DNA from: Nepenthes gracilis
Lineage: Eukaryota; Streptophyta; Magnoliopsida; Caryophyllales; Nepenthaceae
DNA: 64,000 bases
Assembly: GCA_033239525.1 (NCBI GenBank)
Contig: BSYO01000003.1
Coordinates: forward strand, 620,001 to 684,000
Direction: 5' to 3'
Shown: piece by piece, positions 1 through 12,422 of the stretch
How the letters are laid out: each line of letters begins with the position of its first letter
Numbering within the stretch: position 1 is the first letter of the stretch
Made by a program: the position numbers and the translations under genes
Notes under the pieces: generated by a model
What the model saw: the letters and a program-made list of their open reading frames with translations, nothing else
Databases searched by the model: none
What the model was told of the DNA's origin: nothing

Positions 1-718
1 AGCAGTATAGTTAATACCTTTTGACTTAACAACCTTTTGTTCAAATCTTTCAACGTCACACACCTATAAACTATTTGTGGAGATGTTATGTGAAAAGATT
101 AAAATTCTTCACCGCTATTGGCATATATCTTTGATCATCTTCAAGCTTTATTTGGACTGCTTTTCAGATCCTATGATATGTGCTAACTTTATCATGTTCA
201 TAGAGGACACAATCACTTCTAGTTTAAGATAGAGAGGAATTTTAGTCCTATAACTTGCTGCTTACATTATTATCTTGCCACATATGCAAATAATGTTATG
301 GAAAAAGCCATCGACAGCTCTGTAAATGCTTCAAAAGCCAAGTTCTGACATTAAGATAATGTTAAAAGGGCAGTCATTAACTAGAGTAATAAAAAGCTAA
401 CCCACCTTTCATTTTTCACAGTAGAATTACAGGAATAAGTTGGAATGACAGCAGTCCTTTCTTGCAACAAAGGGGTGAATTTAAAAAGTTGGAACAAACA
501 CACACACACATGCCAATCCATAAACAATCAGGTTGAATTAGGCTCATTCCGCCTCACTCAAACCATTTGATGCTTCCCCAGCAATGAATAACAATTATCT
601 GATAGTTACTTTGGCATCCAATGGTTCGAATTAGGCTCCTTTACCAATTAATGTCCAACTCACTTAAACCATTTGATGCTTCACCAGCAAAGAATACAAT
701 TATCTGATAGTTACTTAC
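1..718 (-). other. Intron 14 of the HD-ZIP III gene, running off the left edge
   Basis: After the donor at 718-717 (CCA|GTAAGT) the next family exon, which should encode the RTLDLAS region, was not found, so this intron is longer than 700 bp. The stretch holds the tandem duplication listed separately and a short (AC)n run near 499-509. Confidence 0.7.
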
Positions 719-740
719 TGGTTTGGGATCCAATGGTATG
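535..740. repeat. Approximate tandem duplication across the exon 14/intron boundary
   Basis: A unit of about 95-110 bp occurs twice: GAATTAGGCTC... at 536-547 and about 629-640, AACCATTTGATGCTT at 561 and 667, TATCTGATAGTTACT at 596 and 701, and ATCCAATGG at 616 and 728. The right copy contains the true end of exon 14 and its donor; the left copy, inside the following intron, carries a degenerate copy of that exon end. Confidence 0.8.
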
Positions 741-3700
741 ACCCGAAATCCAGATGGCAGCAGAGGAGCATCATCAGCAAAAGATTCATCGATTGGTGCA
801 AAGACAAGTTGAGCACAAGAACCAATTGCATTTTCATCAACCCCACTGCAGAGCTGTTACCATAAGAATCAAGTATGTTTAATGAGTAAGAAAGTCAACA
901 TGATTAATGCAAAATTTTACCCACTGCCATAAGTTTGGATGATCAGCAAACAAACCTGTAATAAGTACATATCACGCATTAATGGCACATCCTCTGGGGA
1001 GAATGGATGGCCCTCAATTCGAACCACCTCCAAAGCCTAAATCAGGAGGAAAAAGAAAAAACAATATGATGCCTTGTCGAACTAAATTGCATGAATACAG
1101 AGAAGAATAGAAAGAATAGAAGTGAAACTGATCACCTCTTCATGCTCCACAGTGTGGGTAAGAGGTAAGATAACCTGGCTAGTAGGGAAGCCAGCAGATC
1201 TTGCACAAGGAACTACATAAGGACTACTTTTAAAAGATGCGGCAGAATAAGCATCCACCGCAAAGTCAGCCCATTCAGATCGGTGCTCCCTCAGAAAGTG
1301 CACAAGCAGAGCAGGTGGAACATTCTGCAGGATATGACGGTGAAGTTAGAAAGGATGAGGACAAAAATTAATTCAACTACTGTAATTACATTTCAACTGC
1401 AGATAGTGCTATTGTTGGAAATATTGGCACCAGTCTCAGTCATGGTTGTATCAGCATCTGCCACATCGAGTGATATGTATTGATATCAAATGTATCAATA
1501 CAAATTATATTTTACAAATCAAAGACCGGTGACTAATATTGGCTAATATATCAAAAAATATTGCATGTATGGGATGCCGGATAATATTTTGATTATCATC
1601 TAATATATGTGATATACCGCCACTACTGCAATATCATAAAATTTAGTGATATTAGAGATGTATATCATGAGGCCCAACAACCATATATATATCGAATGAT
1701 AACTTATTCCATGGCCAATATTGGCAACAAACATTTTTTCCCAACAGTATCAGTATCATTACTGCAGCGACAAGAAGACATCACCTGCAACAGCATGGAT
1801 GCCTTCGCACACAAGACTCCTCCCCCAAACGCTGGAAGTGGCGTGTTAAAGTGGGACCTGAAGATTTTGCTAGGGGAGGAGTTAATAGCAATAGTAACAT
1901 CCTCTGTGCCATCATTACTAATAACAGTCCAACCATCATCAGTAAATCCATTGATAGCATCATTGAAACCCCTACATGCCATACCAAAATAATCATCAAA
2001 GATGGAAACCTTATTGGCCCACAATAAACACAGTGCTGAATACTATATGCAATGAAATGAATTTTTTGAACTTGCATAAGCAGATGAAAGATGGCAAACA
2101 ATTAGGATTGAGATGACCAAGCACGGAAGAGTGTAGGTAGCAATAGCCGTTCGCTCAGCACTTATCATTGACAAATCAAGAGTTTAACAGCTTGGTCCAC
2201 TAATCAAGTAAGAAAATTAAAAGGATTGCCTGCACAATCTCTGACTGAAAGTCCTCAAAACTGCTGGCTGGCGGCCACCACCATACTGAATTTCTCCACT
2301 TGTCTCTTGTGCTATTTGCCGTATGTGTCTCAGAGCCTAAAGCTCCATATTAGTAAGAATAACAGACAGGAAACAAATAAAATAATTAAGTGAATGAACC
2401 AAACCACAATGATGCCATTCATGCAATTCTTACAGCAATGGTCATTTTTTGTGCAAGAATTTTGGAGGATTCATATAGTGGGCGAATAACTTCAGGAACA
2501 CTCCATGCCTGACAGACGAAACCATGTATTCAGATAAACACATTACAACTTCTGCAAGACAAACCAAAATAATCAATATGAGCTTAATACTTACATCCAA
2601 ATCAACATGATCAACAATGTGAATAATTGAGCCACCACCTTCACATGGTCTGATTAAATAACCGCTAGGGAGCATCGCAGCTCTGACAAAAGCTGAAGTT
2701 GGAGGCCCAGCTGGATGGCCTACTGAGGAAGTCAAAGATCTCTCACAAATCTGCATTCATACAACTAGGCCAATCAAAATTATGAGAGGATGCATTTTTA
2801 TTTTGACAGGGACAATCTACAAATTGGTTTCTAAACATATCATAGTCTCTCATGAAGTCAAATGGTTTATTGCCACCTGATCAATTTCTCAACAAAGACA
2901 ATTTCCATCAGAGAACTAAACCTAACATTAGGCTTCACTTAACAGCTTAAGCAATAGGTTGACAGGATTGGTGACATGTAACAGTATCAGTACTTTATGG
3001 AAATAGTAAAAATCTGAATTCTGGGCAGCTCAGTCTTACACTTAAATTATAACATGCGGGATATGTAAGCCAGTATTAAGATAATGTTTTGAAGCTGATG
3101 AGCTTGAATGTGATAGATCAATGCAGAAGAATTTACTCTGTCACCAGCTTAAGCTTTTAGCGTTGTCACCCACTCCAAACGTTCTCAAGCAAATGCCCTC
3201 TCACACGATTGTACATACTAGGGAAATAACCTATACTTGGGTAACCTAACAATTTCAGGACTTAGGTTGAACAATTCATATCTTCATCATGTTCCATATT
3301 GACCTAGTCATCTAGAGCTTGAATTTTGAGGCCCCCGTTCCAATGTAATTACATTTCAGCACAAGGTACCAAAGAGGTCATGCTTATTTCTTGCTTTCAC
3401 ATCCGATTATTGTCTTTTTAAGGTGAAGAAGCCCGTTAAAAAATGAAATGTATTGCGGGCCCACAATAAATTGTCTGAGAGTTATGAGTTCTTCCCATCT
3501 TACCAAGCTTTAAGTTGACTGATATATGTCAAAGCCTCTTTGAACAGTATTCTGAAATTTAAAAACCTAAGGACATTCACATACTTATGCATTAGAAATG
3601 GTTGGAGGTGAGCCTATGCTTAATTCTTTGCCTAATCATGTTTCATGTTAAATGCATTGAAGAAATGTATCATGGCCCTCACCACAAGACTTCCATCTTC

Positions 3701-6700
3701 CAAGCTTGAAGTGTATCTTAATGTCCAAAAGTCACGAGCAGATGCCAATGTTGTAGGTGCATAAGTCTGCAATTAACAAGAGTAGATAGTCATGGAGCAA
3801 TGGGATCAACAGGGAAAACTAAAAGAGAATAGAAAAAATGTGCATTAGCAGAATCTAGCAAAAACATAATATGAACCTGCATATATACGAGCTCCATGGT
3901 GCCCCCATTACTTGTGGGGATCACACTCAAAACATCAAGGCATCGGCAGTCACGATACCAAGTTGGACGATCTTTGAGGATTTCTGCAGCCTGGAAAAAA
4001 AAATTTGTCAGACTTATTGCATCAAAAGATCTAGCCAACTTCTAAACAAGCATCAAGCCAGATTATATAAGTACCTTTGTGGGCTCTAAACTCACAAGAC
4101 CACAGGCACGTGCTGCCACCCCAGGGGTGTTGCGGGAAACAGCGACAATGCCAATAGAGTCTGGACCAGGCTGTTTGCAGAAGAAGATCTCAATTAAAGT
4201 CCAAAGAAAAGCAAAGCCCTTGGAGATATAAACATTAAAGATTGTGTTTCTAATGTTGCAAAGGAACAAGGGAATGGGGAAAAATTGCTAGTTTCCACTA
4301 GAGATGAATATGTTAAATGTTGTGTTTTTGTGGCGGCACGGGAATTACAGAAAGGGAACAGCAGAGAGACTCTGTTAAGAATCAGGAACAGCTATTGTCC
4401 ACAAACGAAATTACTGCAATTGACAGACAGTTCTTACTGCAGACAACTAATTGGCACAACTGACAGAAAATGCTTAACAGTAACGATTTCTACCCACCTT
4501 CATCCCAATCATCTGCACCCAGTCGACAGCAGTTCCAGTAGCCTTGGAAAGGAACTCTGCCAGGGTCTCCTCAGCAATGGCAAGAAGACTAGAGGTATAA
4601 AAGTGATTTTATTAGAGTAATAATACATCTAAGCAAATAATTTCAATGTAATGGAAAAAATGTAATTCGGATTTGTGAAAACAATAAAATATTTTTACCT
4701 GGCTGGGTTGTTAGCATCCATAGGTGGATGCTGAGTTGTTGGGTTTTGTTGTTGGGGCTGACCGCTCATTACCACAGACTCACAACTGGTGCCTGTGGTT
4801 GTAGCAGATACCTGCCAAAAACCTGGTAAGTTTCAAGCGAAGAATAAACATGGAAGCATTTGAAACAAAATGAAGAAACAGTTGAAATGGGGCACTCCGT
4901 AACATAAGATTGAACTAGAAGGTAGTGCATAAACATTCCATCAAATACTAGTAAAGGCTGGCTAATCCAAAGAGCATTGAAAATTCTGGTTAAGGAACAT
5001 TCTACACAAATTAGGTTATGAACTTCTTTCATCACTTGTCAGACGATCAAGCATGCCATATTTAGAATAGAGGTAAATTAGTAAACAACATAAAAGAAGA
5101 AAATGCTTCCCCCCTTACAGCAATGAAACCAACAAATGCATATAAATAAATAAATAATTGCATAACTTAGAGGAAAAGAAAAAGGATCGCACATTACGCA
5201 GTTGTTGTTTCATGTATCCATTCTCATACACCAACTGTGAGACTTGCTTCTGCAAACGATCATTTTCCTCCATCAACAGCTTGTTCATAGCAGTCAGCTT
5301 TCTGTTTCCTGTCTGGAGACGAGATGCTTCTTTCCGCTGCTTTTCACGGCACCTAAACAAAAGGCAAATCATATCATATGACATAATGAAAAAACCAACA
5401 ACAACTTCTCACAAAGCTTAAATTGAACTTAGCAAGGAACATCGCACAATTATGGGCAAGTAAAAAAAGGCAGCCCAGTTGACATGACTCACATCATGAG
5501 TTCTAGGGAGGATCAGGTGCACAGAGCCTTATCTCTACATAAAATGAGACTTACAGTGATTTGCACTCATGTCCTGTACATCAAAATGAAGCAACCTTAT
5601 CGTAGCACCAAGGTTCACCCACTTGCAACAATGATGGACAAAAAATTGAGACAAGATTGATTCAAAAGGACGATCCAATATACAAAGCATTCTACATTGT
5701 ATTCTTTGGAGAGGATTAAATGCATGTAGTCTAACCCATGCACTACAAGGAGGTCATATTCATGGTTGGTAAAAAATGAAGCAACCTCAACTTTGCGTCA
5801 AGGTCCCACCCTTGTGAAAATATTGAACATAACTTTGGCAAAATCCATACAAGATAATACTCAAAGAGAATAAATTTTACGACAAGAAATTAAGGTTTTG
5901 CCTTCAAAGTCATTGCATAATGATAATATTGAAAAGAACATTTGCAAAATTAAGACAAGATAACATTCAAAGAGAACAAAATTTATGCAGAGGATTATTG
6001 AAGTTTGTCAAGTCAAAGTCACTGCAAGATGATTAGGACCCCCATGTACAAGGAAATAATATGCATATTCAAAGATGAAGGCCAGTTTAGACTGGTAAAA
6101 TTGTAGGGGAACAAAGTAAGCATCTAATGGGTACACCAAAATAAAATCTTGTCCTATGGTAGCCAAGAAAAAATACCAGATGCAGTAATACCCAACAAGA
6201 TCCATAAATGAGGAAAGACAAAATATCATCTTAGTACAAGTAATTATTTTAAACCATAAAAGAAACATCCAAACAACTTCCACTTGACAAGTCATCAGGG
6301 TTCTAATTAGAAACATCAAAGCAAGCCCTAATTCTGGCTGAAGATATCATCACTCAAAATCTACCCAAAAGAATCACATCAACAAGATAGTGCACATCAG
6401 AAGGCAGATATCTGACTGCTGTATCCATAAAAGGAAGCTGTACTACCAAGCATATCCAATGAAATTTAATTTCTACCATTATGTGCAGAGGAGTGTCTTG
6501 AAGGACCGATTGAGACTAAAAGAACCACGTATTATGAAATTTCAGCTCTGCCATTTTCAGCAGAGGATGTATTTAAAGGACCGATAAAGAGGAAAAGAAC
6601 CGCTAATTTTAGGCTGTTATCTTTCGTGAGTGTTAACAAATGGAGGAAGATAAATCAAACGATCATCAAAATCCACAGAGTATGAATCATCATAGATTGT

Positions 6701-7637
6701 CAAAACAGAGTGCACAGGAGGCACAAATGGGTGAGTTTAGCACTAGTTATGATTCAAAACCAACACAAAACAGCTCTCTCGGGAACTATATACGCCACAA
6801 GATACAGATAGAAAGAAGAGAGAGATCATAAACTCCATAATAAGATGAAGGAAAGGAATCAGACATAAAGTACAAATAACACACAACCTTTAAAATTGGG
6901 GGGGGGGAGGGGACAAAGTAGCGATTTCAATGCAATGACAAATTATAGGAAACCCAAAAATGAAGAAAAATATAGTAACTTGAGATACAGAAACTCACAC
7001 GAACCATCTCTATTTTAAAAGAATAACAGAAACTTGAGACTAAAACCCTAAAAAGAGGGCAATTTGATTGACGAATGAATAATTTAATTCCAAACAATTA
7101 TCGACAGGACACATGAGTTCCGTAATTTACCATAACAAAAGCCAAATTGAAAGCCATAAAAATCAGAATATAAGACATGTATACCCCAACATAAGACAAC
7201 AAAAAGGGAAAACACCCACCACACATTTTCAGTTTTTCCTCAAATCCCGATCATAGACAGATTTGAAAACACTGGTAACTTCCTCGTGGAAACCACGAAC
7301 AAAATTGAACAACCCCATTTTAAAAAAATCGACGACACTCCAACACAAGATAGAGACAAAGAAAGAAACGGAGAAATGAGGAGAAAATGGTATTTCTTGG
7401 TCATGAACTACTGATCTGTCCAACTCTCTCTTACCTTCGATTCTGAAACCAGACTTTGATCTGTTTGGGCTCAATATTAGAGAGTATAGGACACTCCCTA
7501 ATTAGCTGTTGCCTTCTCAAAGAACTTGGCTTTGGGCACTCCAAATACACTCTCTCCAAAGCTTCAACTTGCTCTGGTGTATACCTCACATACTTGCTGG
7601 TATCCATCTGTTGTTCGTTGGACTCTCTATTATTCAT
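719..7637 (-). CDS. PHB: Class III HD-ZIP transcription factor, PHB/PHV type (5' 14 coding exons, 3' end off window)
   Basis: Nuclear transcription factor of the HD-ZIP III family, which specifies adaxial organ polarity, meristem and vascular patterning. Coding exons on the minus strand, each with consistent phase: 7435-7637, 5193-5352, 4699-4811, 4498-4588, 4075-4170, 3877-3990, 3683-3766, 2595-2750, 2434-2508, 2230-2336, 1785-1971, 1136-1324, 956-1036, 719-853. Exon 1 holds the homeodomain (YVRYTPEQVEALERVY, IKVWFQNRR); exon 2 the leucine zipper (LMEENDRLQKQVSQL). Exons 4-10 cover the START lipid-binding domain (AEFLSKATGTAVDWVQM, IRPCEGGGSIIHIVDHVDLD). Exons 11-14 are the conserved region after START (FLREHRSEWADF, SQVILPLTHTVEHEE). 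The start is the ATG at 7637, with an in-frame TAG seven codons upstream. Residues such as DSIGIVAVSRN and VVPCARSAGFP favour the PHB/PHV clade over REV, CNA or ATHB8. The C-terminal MEKHLA half lies beyond position 1. Apart from the GC donor noted separately, all splice sites are GT-AG and no disabling change is seen. Confidence 0.96.
1972..2229 (-). other. GC-AG intron (intron 10 of the HD-ZIP III gene)
   Basis: On the minus strand exon 10 ends TTGTGCAG and the intron starts GCAATC; exon 11 begins after GTAG. Using the GC donor joins the reading frame as QRLCRGFNDA, the family consensus. The only in-frame GT alternative nearby (6 bases upstream, ATT|GTGCAG) would drop the conserved Cys-Arg. 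CAG|GCAA also fits the strong exon-side match typical of GC donors. Confidence 0.75.
4161..4508 (-). promoter_or_regulatory. miR165/166 target site formed across the exon 4/exon 5 junction
   Basis: The last 11 bases of exon 4 (4508-4498) and first 10 of exon 5 (4170-4161) together make TTGGGATGAAG + CCTGGTCCAG in the spliced mRNA. This is the START-domain position where miR165/166 cleaves all HD-ZIP III mRNAs, and where dominant phb/phv/rev mutations map. The 327-bp intron (4171-4497) splits the site, so only spliced RNA is a target. The usual CCG proline codon is CCA here, which puts a mismatch opposite miRNA nucleotide 2. Confidence 0.93.
5353..7434 (-). other. Long first coding intron of the HD-ZIP III gene
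   Basis: About 2.1 kb of AT-rich intron between the homeodomain exon and the zipper exon, bounded by GTAAG (7434) and TTTAG (5353). It contains a run of G near 6899-6912. No coding exon, RNA gene or clear transposon was seen in it. Confidence 0.85.
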
Positions 7638-8357
7638 GGAAAGAGCAAGGCAAAACTAGATTGACCCCGAAAGCTACAGAAATGCTTTGAAGTGTTTGAG
7701 GAAGTGTTGTGGCGCGTCCTCTCAGGCAGGCTCTCTCCTCCAAAGAGAGCCTCCTCTCTCACTCATCACACTACCTCTTCCACACCCTCTCTCTTCCCCT
7801 CCGAAGAAGAAAACCAAGTGACGAAGAGAGCCGGGCAAAGCGTTCTGTGGTCTTATCTGAGACTCTAATATCGAGAATTTGGTTCTTGGGTATAAAACAT
7901 AAACAAGGCAGCCAACACACGGAAAGAGCTGTGAGAGGAAAGCAACAGGGAAAATAACAGCCAATGGTTAATCAAAGGGCCAGGTGGGCTAGCAGGGACG
8001 GCAACATTTCTCTCTCTCTCTCTTTTTCTTTTTGCCCTTTTCCTAATATACTTAATAAGTTTTTCTACTCAAGAAAGCAATTCATTCCGTTGATAAAACC
8101 TCTATATTAATTATCCCAAAAAAACTAGATCACATTATTTTTAGTCAATTTTAATAACAAATTTTATTTTTAAAAATGGGAAGCAGATAACAGAAGCCCC
8201 GTTATCAACCAAAGGCCTCTGCCATTGAAAAACGTTGCAAAGGGAAATCAATGGAATACAGAAGTTCTAGGGCTTAAATATGACAACCGGGGCTCTTTCT
8301 TTTTTTTGGACAAAAGATCTTCTCCCTCTCTCCCCTCTCTGTCTCTGTATAAATGTG
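7638..8357 (-). promoter_or_regulatory. 5' leader and proximal upstream region of the HD-ZIP III gene
   Basis: Immediately upstream of the ATG the minus strand is GA-rich and CT-rich in alternation (7720-7870 and a (CT)n run near 8009-8031), as in many plant leaders. No transcription start or clear TATA box could be fixed. A minus-strand ORF of 80 codons (7722-7964) lies here but shows no family resemblance. Confidence 0.5.
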
Positions 8358-8466
8358 CATGCATAACAGGGGAAAAAAATAAAAGGAAAGAAGAAATTCT
8401 ACCCAACTGGCATAGATGATGATGCATGGGGATGGGCATGTGGGCATGCATGGAAGGCCATGCATG
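8358..8466. promoter_or_regulatory. Cluster of RY/Sph (CATGCATG) elements
   Basis: Within 109 bp are CATGCAT at 8358-8364, ATGCATG at 8422-8428 and two perfect CATGCATG palindromes at 8445-8452 and 8459-8466. RY elements are bound by B3-domain regulators of the LEC2/FUS3/ABI3 group. The cluster lies about 720-830 bp upstream of the HD-ZIP III start codon. Regulation of this gene by such factors is inference. Confidence 0.6.
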
Positions 8467-8599
8467 AAATGCAAGTACGGCGTGAGGAGAGAGAAATGGA
8501 CAAAGTGCATTGTGCTGCCGCCTGAACTAACTTGCTGGCTGGCTGGCATCTATATACAGTCTTCACCGTACAGAGAGATTCAAAAGGGTGGACCTGAAG

Positions 8600-9365
8600 T
8601 TGGATAAAATAGTACTAGTGCAAGCGGGAAAAACCCAAAAAAATAAATATAAATAAATATAAAAATAAAAATAAGAGTAGAAGAATAATAAGAAGAAGAA
8701 GGGGGAAAGGCCGACTCAATAAATCAGGATTGACCCATCACCGGACTAAAGTCTACTGGAGTAGTGTCATTATGGTTAGCCGGGGACTATAGATGCCCTA
8801 TTTAATTGGCCTACCCCCTCCTCCCTCCCCATCCCCAAACAAAAGTAGTTCCACATGAATTCTCTTTTGGAAATCTAGTTGATCATTTCTTCACCAAATT
8901 TTGCTTTTAGTTGGATGCTAACGTCTCTGAACAATATGTAAACTCACGGGGTCTATGAAAAGAGTTGGTCAATTTTAGAAATATAAAAAAGCTAGATATA
9001 ATTTTTATAGATTTTTTTGGCCAAAGTTTTAACTTCCCTTCCCCCCCCCCCTCCCAAAAAAATATTATTTTTTATTGTTCTTTAATCATATTCTCAATTT
9101 TATCTCGTACTAATTTTTTTGTATTAATTTTTTTATTGTGATTTGATGTAAAAAGGCTCTAAAATTAAACTTAATTTTTAAATTGTATATTTTTTAAGAG
9201 TTTTTTTTTATATCACTTCCATAATATATGATATCAGTAAAAGTAAAAATTGTGAATAATAAAAGTTAGCAACAACTTTATTTTTTAAAAATGGACAATA
9301 TTTGATATTTGTTTGTTAATTTGTTAATATCTTTAGCTTCGTATCATTATTTTGTAAATTAGTTT
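8600..9365. other. AT-rich intergenic stretch without gene
   Basis: Low-complexity AT-rich DNA with a poly-A/AAT-rich run (8636-8700), a CT-rich patch near 8815 and a poly-C run near 9043-9053. No coding potential seen. Confidence 0.7.
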
Positions 9366-10274
9366 TGTTGCGTCCTGAGTCCACAGTTATTGTACGAATT
9401 AGGGGGCCTCCGGGTTTTCGGCCGCGCTAAAGCTTGGGGATGAGGATACGGTCTTCGTATCTGTTAACATGGATCAGCACAATACAATCAACAAACAAGA
9501 GGCCAAAGGTCCAACGAAATTTCTCGCACCACGGCCACTCCGATGCTCAAATCAGCAAGTTGCCGCAATAAACAAAAATGACGCACACGCTAGGCGGTGT
9601 GCGGATATGTGCTGATGATGCGTGAGTAATGCATGTTTGATATGTGCTTATCGGAGTGAAAAATGCAGTGAGCAGGTAGTGGAAGGCCTAACTTCATTGA
9701 CGCACTGCAGTGGGTGGCTAACTTTCTGTTGCCTGACTAGGCCTGGGAATCAAGATCTTGAGAGAAGCGGGCTCGTTTGTGGCCTCAAGACTTAAATTAT
9801 ATTCTTTTCGATTGCGCTCTCTCTCTTAATCTAGGAAAAGGAAGAAGAAGCACCCTCCTCCTCTGACAGAGGAAGAGGGGTCTTATAGGCTCCTCCCGAG
9901 AGGACTTTGGGCTCGAGAACTCCCGTTGCTAGGGTTTCTTGGCGGGGGTTTCTGGCTTTGTCACGGCCATGTTGACCACTGTCGACCTTTGGTCATGTTG
10001 CAGATCACTGCGGTGGCGAGCGAGCCGCCACGCTGATCTCCCTTCTCCCGTGATTGTGATTGGTTGGGTTGCTGTGGACGGCCCGCTGAGCCATTGTCGC
10101 TACACCGGGCCGCTTCTCCATTGACTTGTTTCTTCTCTCTCCTGGCTATTTTCCGGCAGCTCATTAATGTGTGGCAGGACGCCCGTTGTCTTTCGTCAGC
10201 TGGTTGCCACATAAGCTCTTTGTACAGTTGGACTAGGCTTGCGATTTTCTTGGGCCTTAGTATTGAATCCAACA
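9366..10274 (-). mobile_element. Solo LTR, Ty3/gypsy (Tat-like), with perfect TSD
   Basis: Read on the minus strand the unit starts TGTTGGATTCAATAC and ends GCAACA (909 bp), and it is flanked by a 5-bp duplication AGTTT at 9361-9365 and 10275-10279. It has a LTR-type TATA box on the minus strand (GCCTATAAGACCCC near 9890) and the motif TTTGAGCATCGGAGTGG near 9536-9552. No primer-binding site or internal region follows, so it is a solo LTR left by LTR-LTR recombination. Its start resembles the LTR at 17487 (TATTGGGTTCAATACCGG), suggesting one family. Assignment to the Tat lineage is inferred from that relation. Confidence 0.82.
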
Positions 10275-10431
10275 AGTTTAAATATTGAAAGTTCAACTTC
10301 TCAAACTTATGATTTTTGAAAATTGAAAAATATTGGATTCTCTTAGTGGCACTTGTTTGAAGTACAGAGACTCTAGATTTCTCAAAGTCTAAATCAGATT
10401 TACATATTTATCCTTGGCAAGATGATGTTAC

Positions 10432-10481
10432 ATTTAATAAGACTTAGCTCCACATTATTTAATAAGACTTAGCTCCACATT
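10432..10481. repeat. Perfect 25-bp tandem repeat, two copies
   Basis: The unit beginning ATTTAATAAGACTTAGCTCC occurs at 10432-10456 and immediately again at 10457-10481. Confidence 0.95.
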
Positions 10482-10810
10482 TATGGCGTCTCAGTAAAAG
10501 AGGAAAAGAAGCTTGCAAGATATCACTCAACTGCTCATTCCTAAGTGTATTATGTTTGGGTTCAAAATCTGGATTTACCCAAATCGACACAACGAAAATC
10601 CGAATTCTCCATTATCGTCAGCTATTAATTTAGTGGACACAACGAACAAAAGAGATGTTTAATATTTTTAATATAAAAATCATTTCTCAACTAAGAAAAA
10701 AATCATGGGATAAATTTTGAACAATTATACTATATAAAATCGGTTACAAAAATCCCGAGACAGAATAAAAGTAACTCACCCTGACTACACAAACCCACTA
10801 AGAATTGAGA

Positions 10811-12421
10811 ACAAGAAAAATAATCACCCATAAAAAGAAAACTCTCCTTTTCTCTTATATCACTGTTTTTTTCTCTCTTCCTCTCACCATGGTGCTCTCT
10901 GCTCAAATATTTTACAAATGTGATGAAACAACAACCTCCGTTTCACACCTACACACATACGGCCTAACGCACAGCGCCCCTGGTAATTTCTCACACCATG
11001 GCTTGACGCCCATTGGTAATTTTACACCCCTTGCTTGAAGCTCTTAGCGCCTTTTATAACGATTCTGGTTTTAAATATCCATCTACTCACCTGAATATAT
11101 TGCAAATGATTTGTACCACATTTTCACCAGTTTTTGAGTTTTCTACAACGCATGCCCTGCAAGATGACACATACTTTACACTTTGCATGCACGCGCACTC
11201 GTAAGTCAACTTGGCTCGAAAAGCCCTCTCGCTAACTCTCTTTATATAGATTTCGGCCGATCAACCTCCTGTTGATCAAATTTTCTCTTAGCCGATCAAC
11301 CTCCCGTTGACCGACTGGTCATCCTCTTGTAGTCATTCTTATACAAGCAATCCTTTTCACAATCGACCAAAATGCTCCAATGAGGCAAAATGGCCCGATC
11401 GAGCATTTTGCCCCAAACCTAGCACTATTACATACTGGTCAATTTCAGCCATACTGGTAAATCCATCCATACTAGTAAATCCTGGCATACCGGTCATTTT
11501 GCCAAATCAATCAATTTGTCTTACCGATAAATTCATCTATACCAATAAATCCCGCGCAACTGGCAAATTTCATGCACCTTCAGCTGATCAACCTCCGTTG
11601 ATCAACCACTTGCTTTCCTGACCGATGAACTTTGCCAACCGTCCAATTTGCTCTCTCTAGCAAATTGGCCACACTAAATTCTACTCCTGAATTTCTCCTC
11701 AAGTTCCAGGCCTTTACTGCATAAAGTCATCGGATCTTATATCAGTAAAAATTCTCGGTCCTTCTATTGTAGCCAATTTGTAATACTCCGCACAAATCCT
11801 GTGCAATCACTGATGACGTCTATGTTTGTTGAACATTCAAAAGGGAGTGATTAAACCCAATATACTCTTGTTAAATGACAATGACACTTGCACTTTTTAG
11901 AGTTGATTTCGTAACCGAACTTAAAGGATATTTGATATTATATAGACCCAATTTGATAAAACATCCACGGGATAGAGGTTTTAGCTCGAGTAACATACCA
12001 CGTGACACTACTTATCAACAAAAAAACACTGAATAAGAGGCACTCAACATATATATTATGCGGTACTGGCATAATTGATTTTAATAAGGTAAAAACATTA
12101 TTGGTATAAAGAATTGACAAATTAAATTTGCTTCTCTCTGTATGTCCTAGCTAAAATTGTATCATGTTTGAAAGATGGTGAGCAAACTGTGCTATCAAAC
12201 TAAGACGAGAAAATCTCTAATTAGGTGACCCCTCAATAGGGATAAATACAAACATTATCATAGGATCATAAAGATTAATTTTTTTAATATAAATTTATTA
12301 GATATGATAGATCTATTAACATGCAGTAAATATAATCACTCGAGAAGTTAATAAATTTTAAATCTAAGAGCATCTGAGTGGACACAATAATAAACCACCG
12401 AGCTACTCAGATACCAAATTA
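10811..12421. repeat. Long direct repeat, copy 1 (about 1.61 kb)
   Basis: This segment is repeated in the same orientation at 13197-15354. Shared anchors include CTCACCATGGTGCTC (10884/13301), the stretch starting TTGAACATTCAAAAG (11829/14740) and the last 400 bp, which are nearly identical up to ACCAAATTATT. It is about 550 bp shorter than copy 2 because of many short indels in its first 1.2 kb. It carries repeated GATCAACCTCC/GTTGATC dyads near 11260-11310 and 11580-11605. No intact coding sequence is seen; the family is unknown. Confidence 0.88.
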
Positions 12422-12422
12422 T

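Noticed and set aside
7722..7964. 80-codon minus-strand ORF upstream of the HD-ZIP III start
   Set aside because: It could be an upstream ORF if the leader is long, but no transcript start is known and its composition follows the CT/GA-rich sequence.
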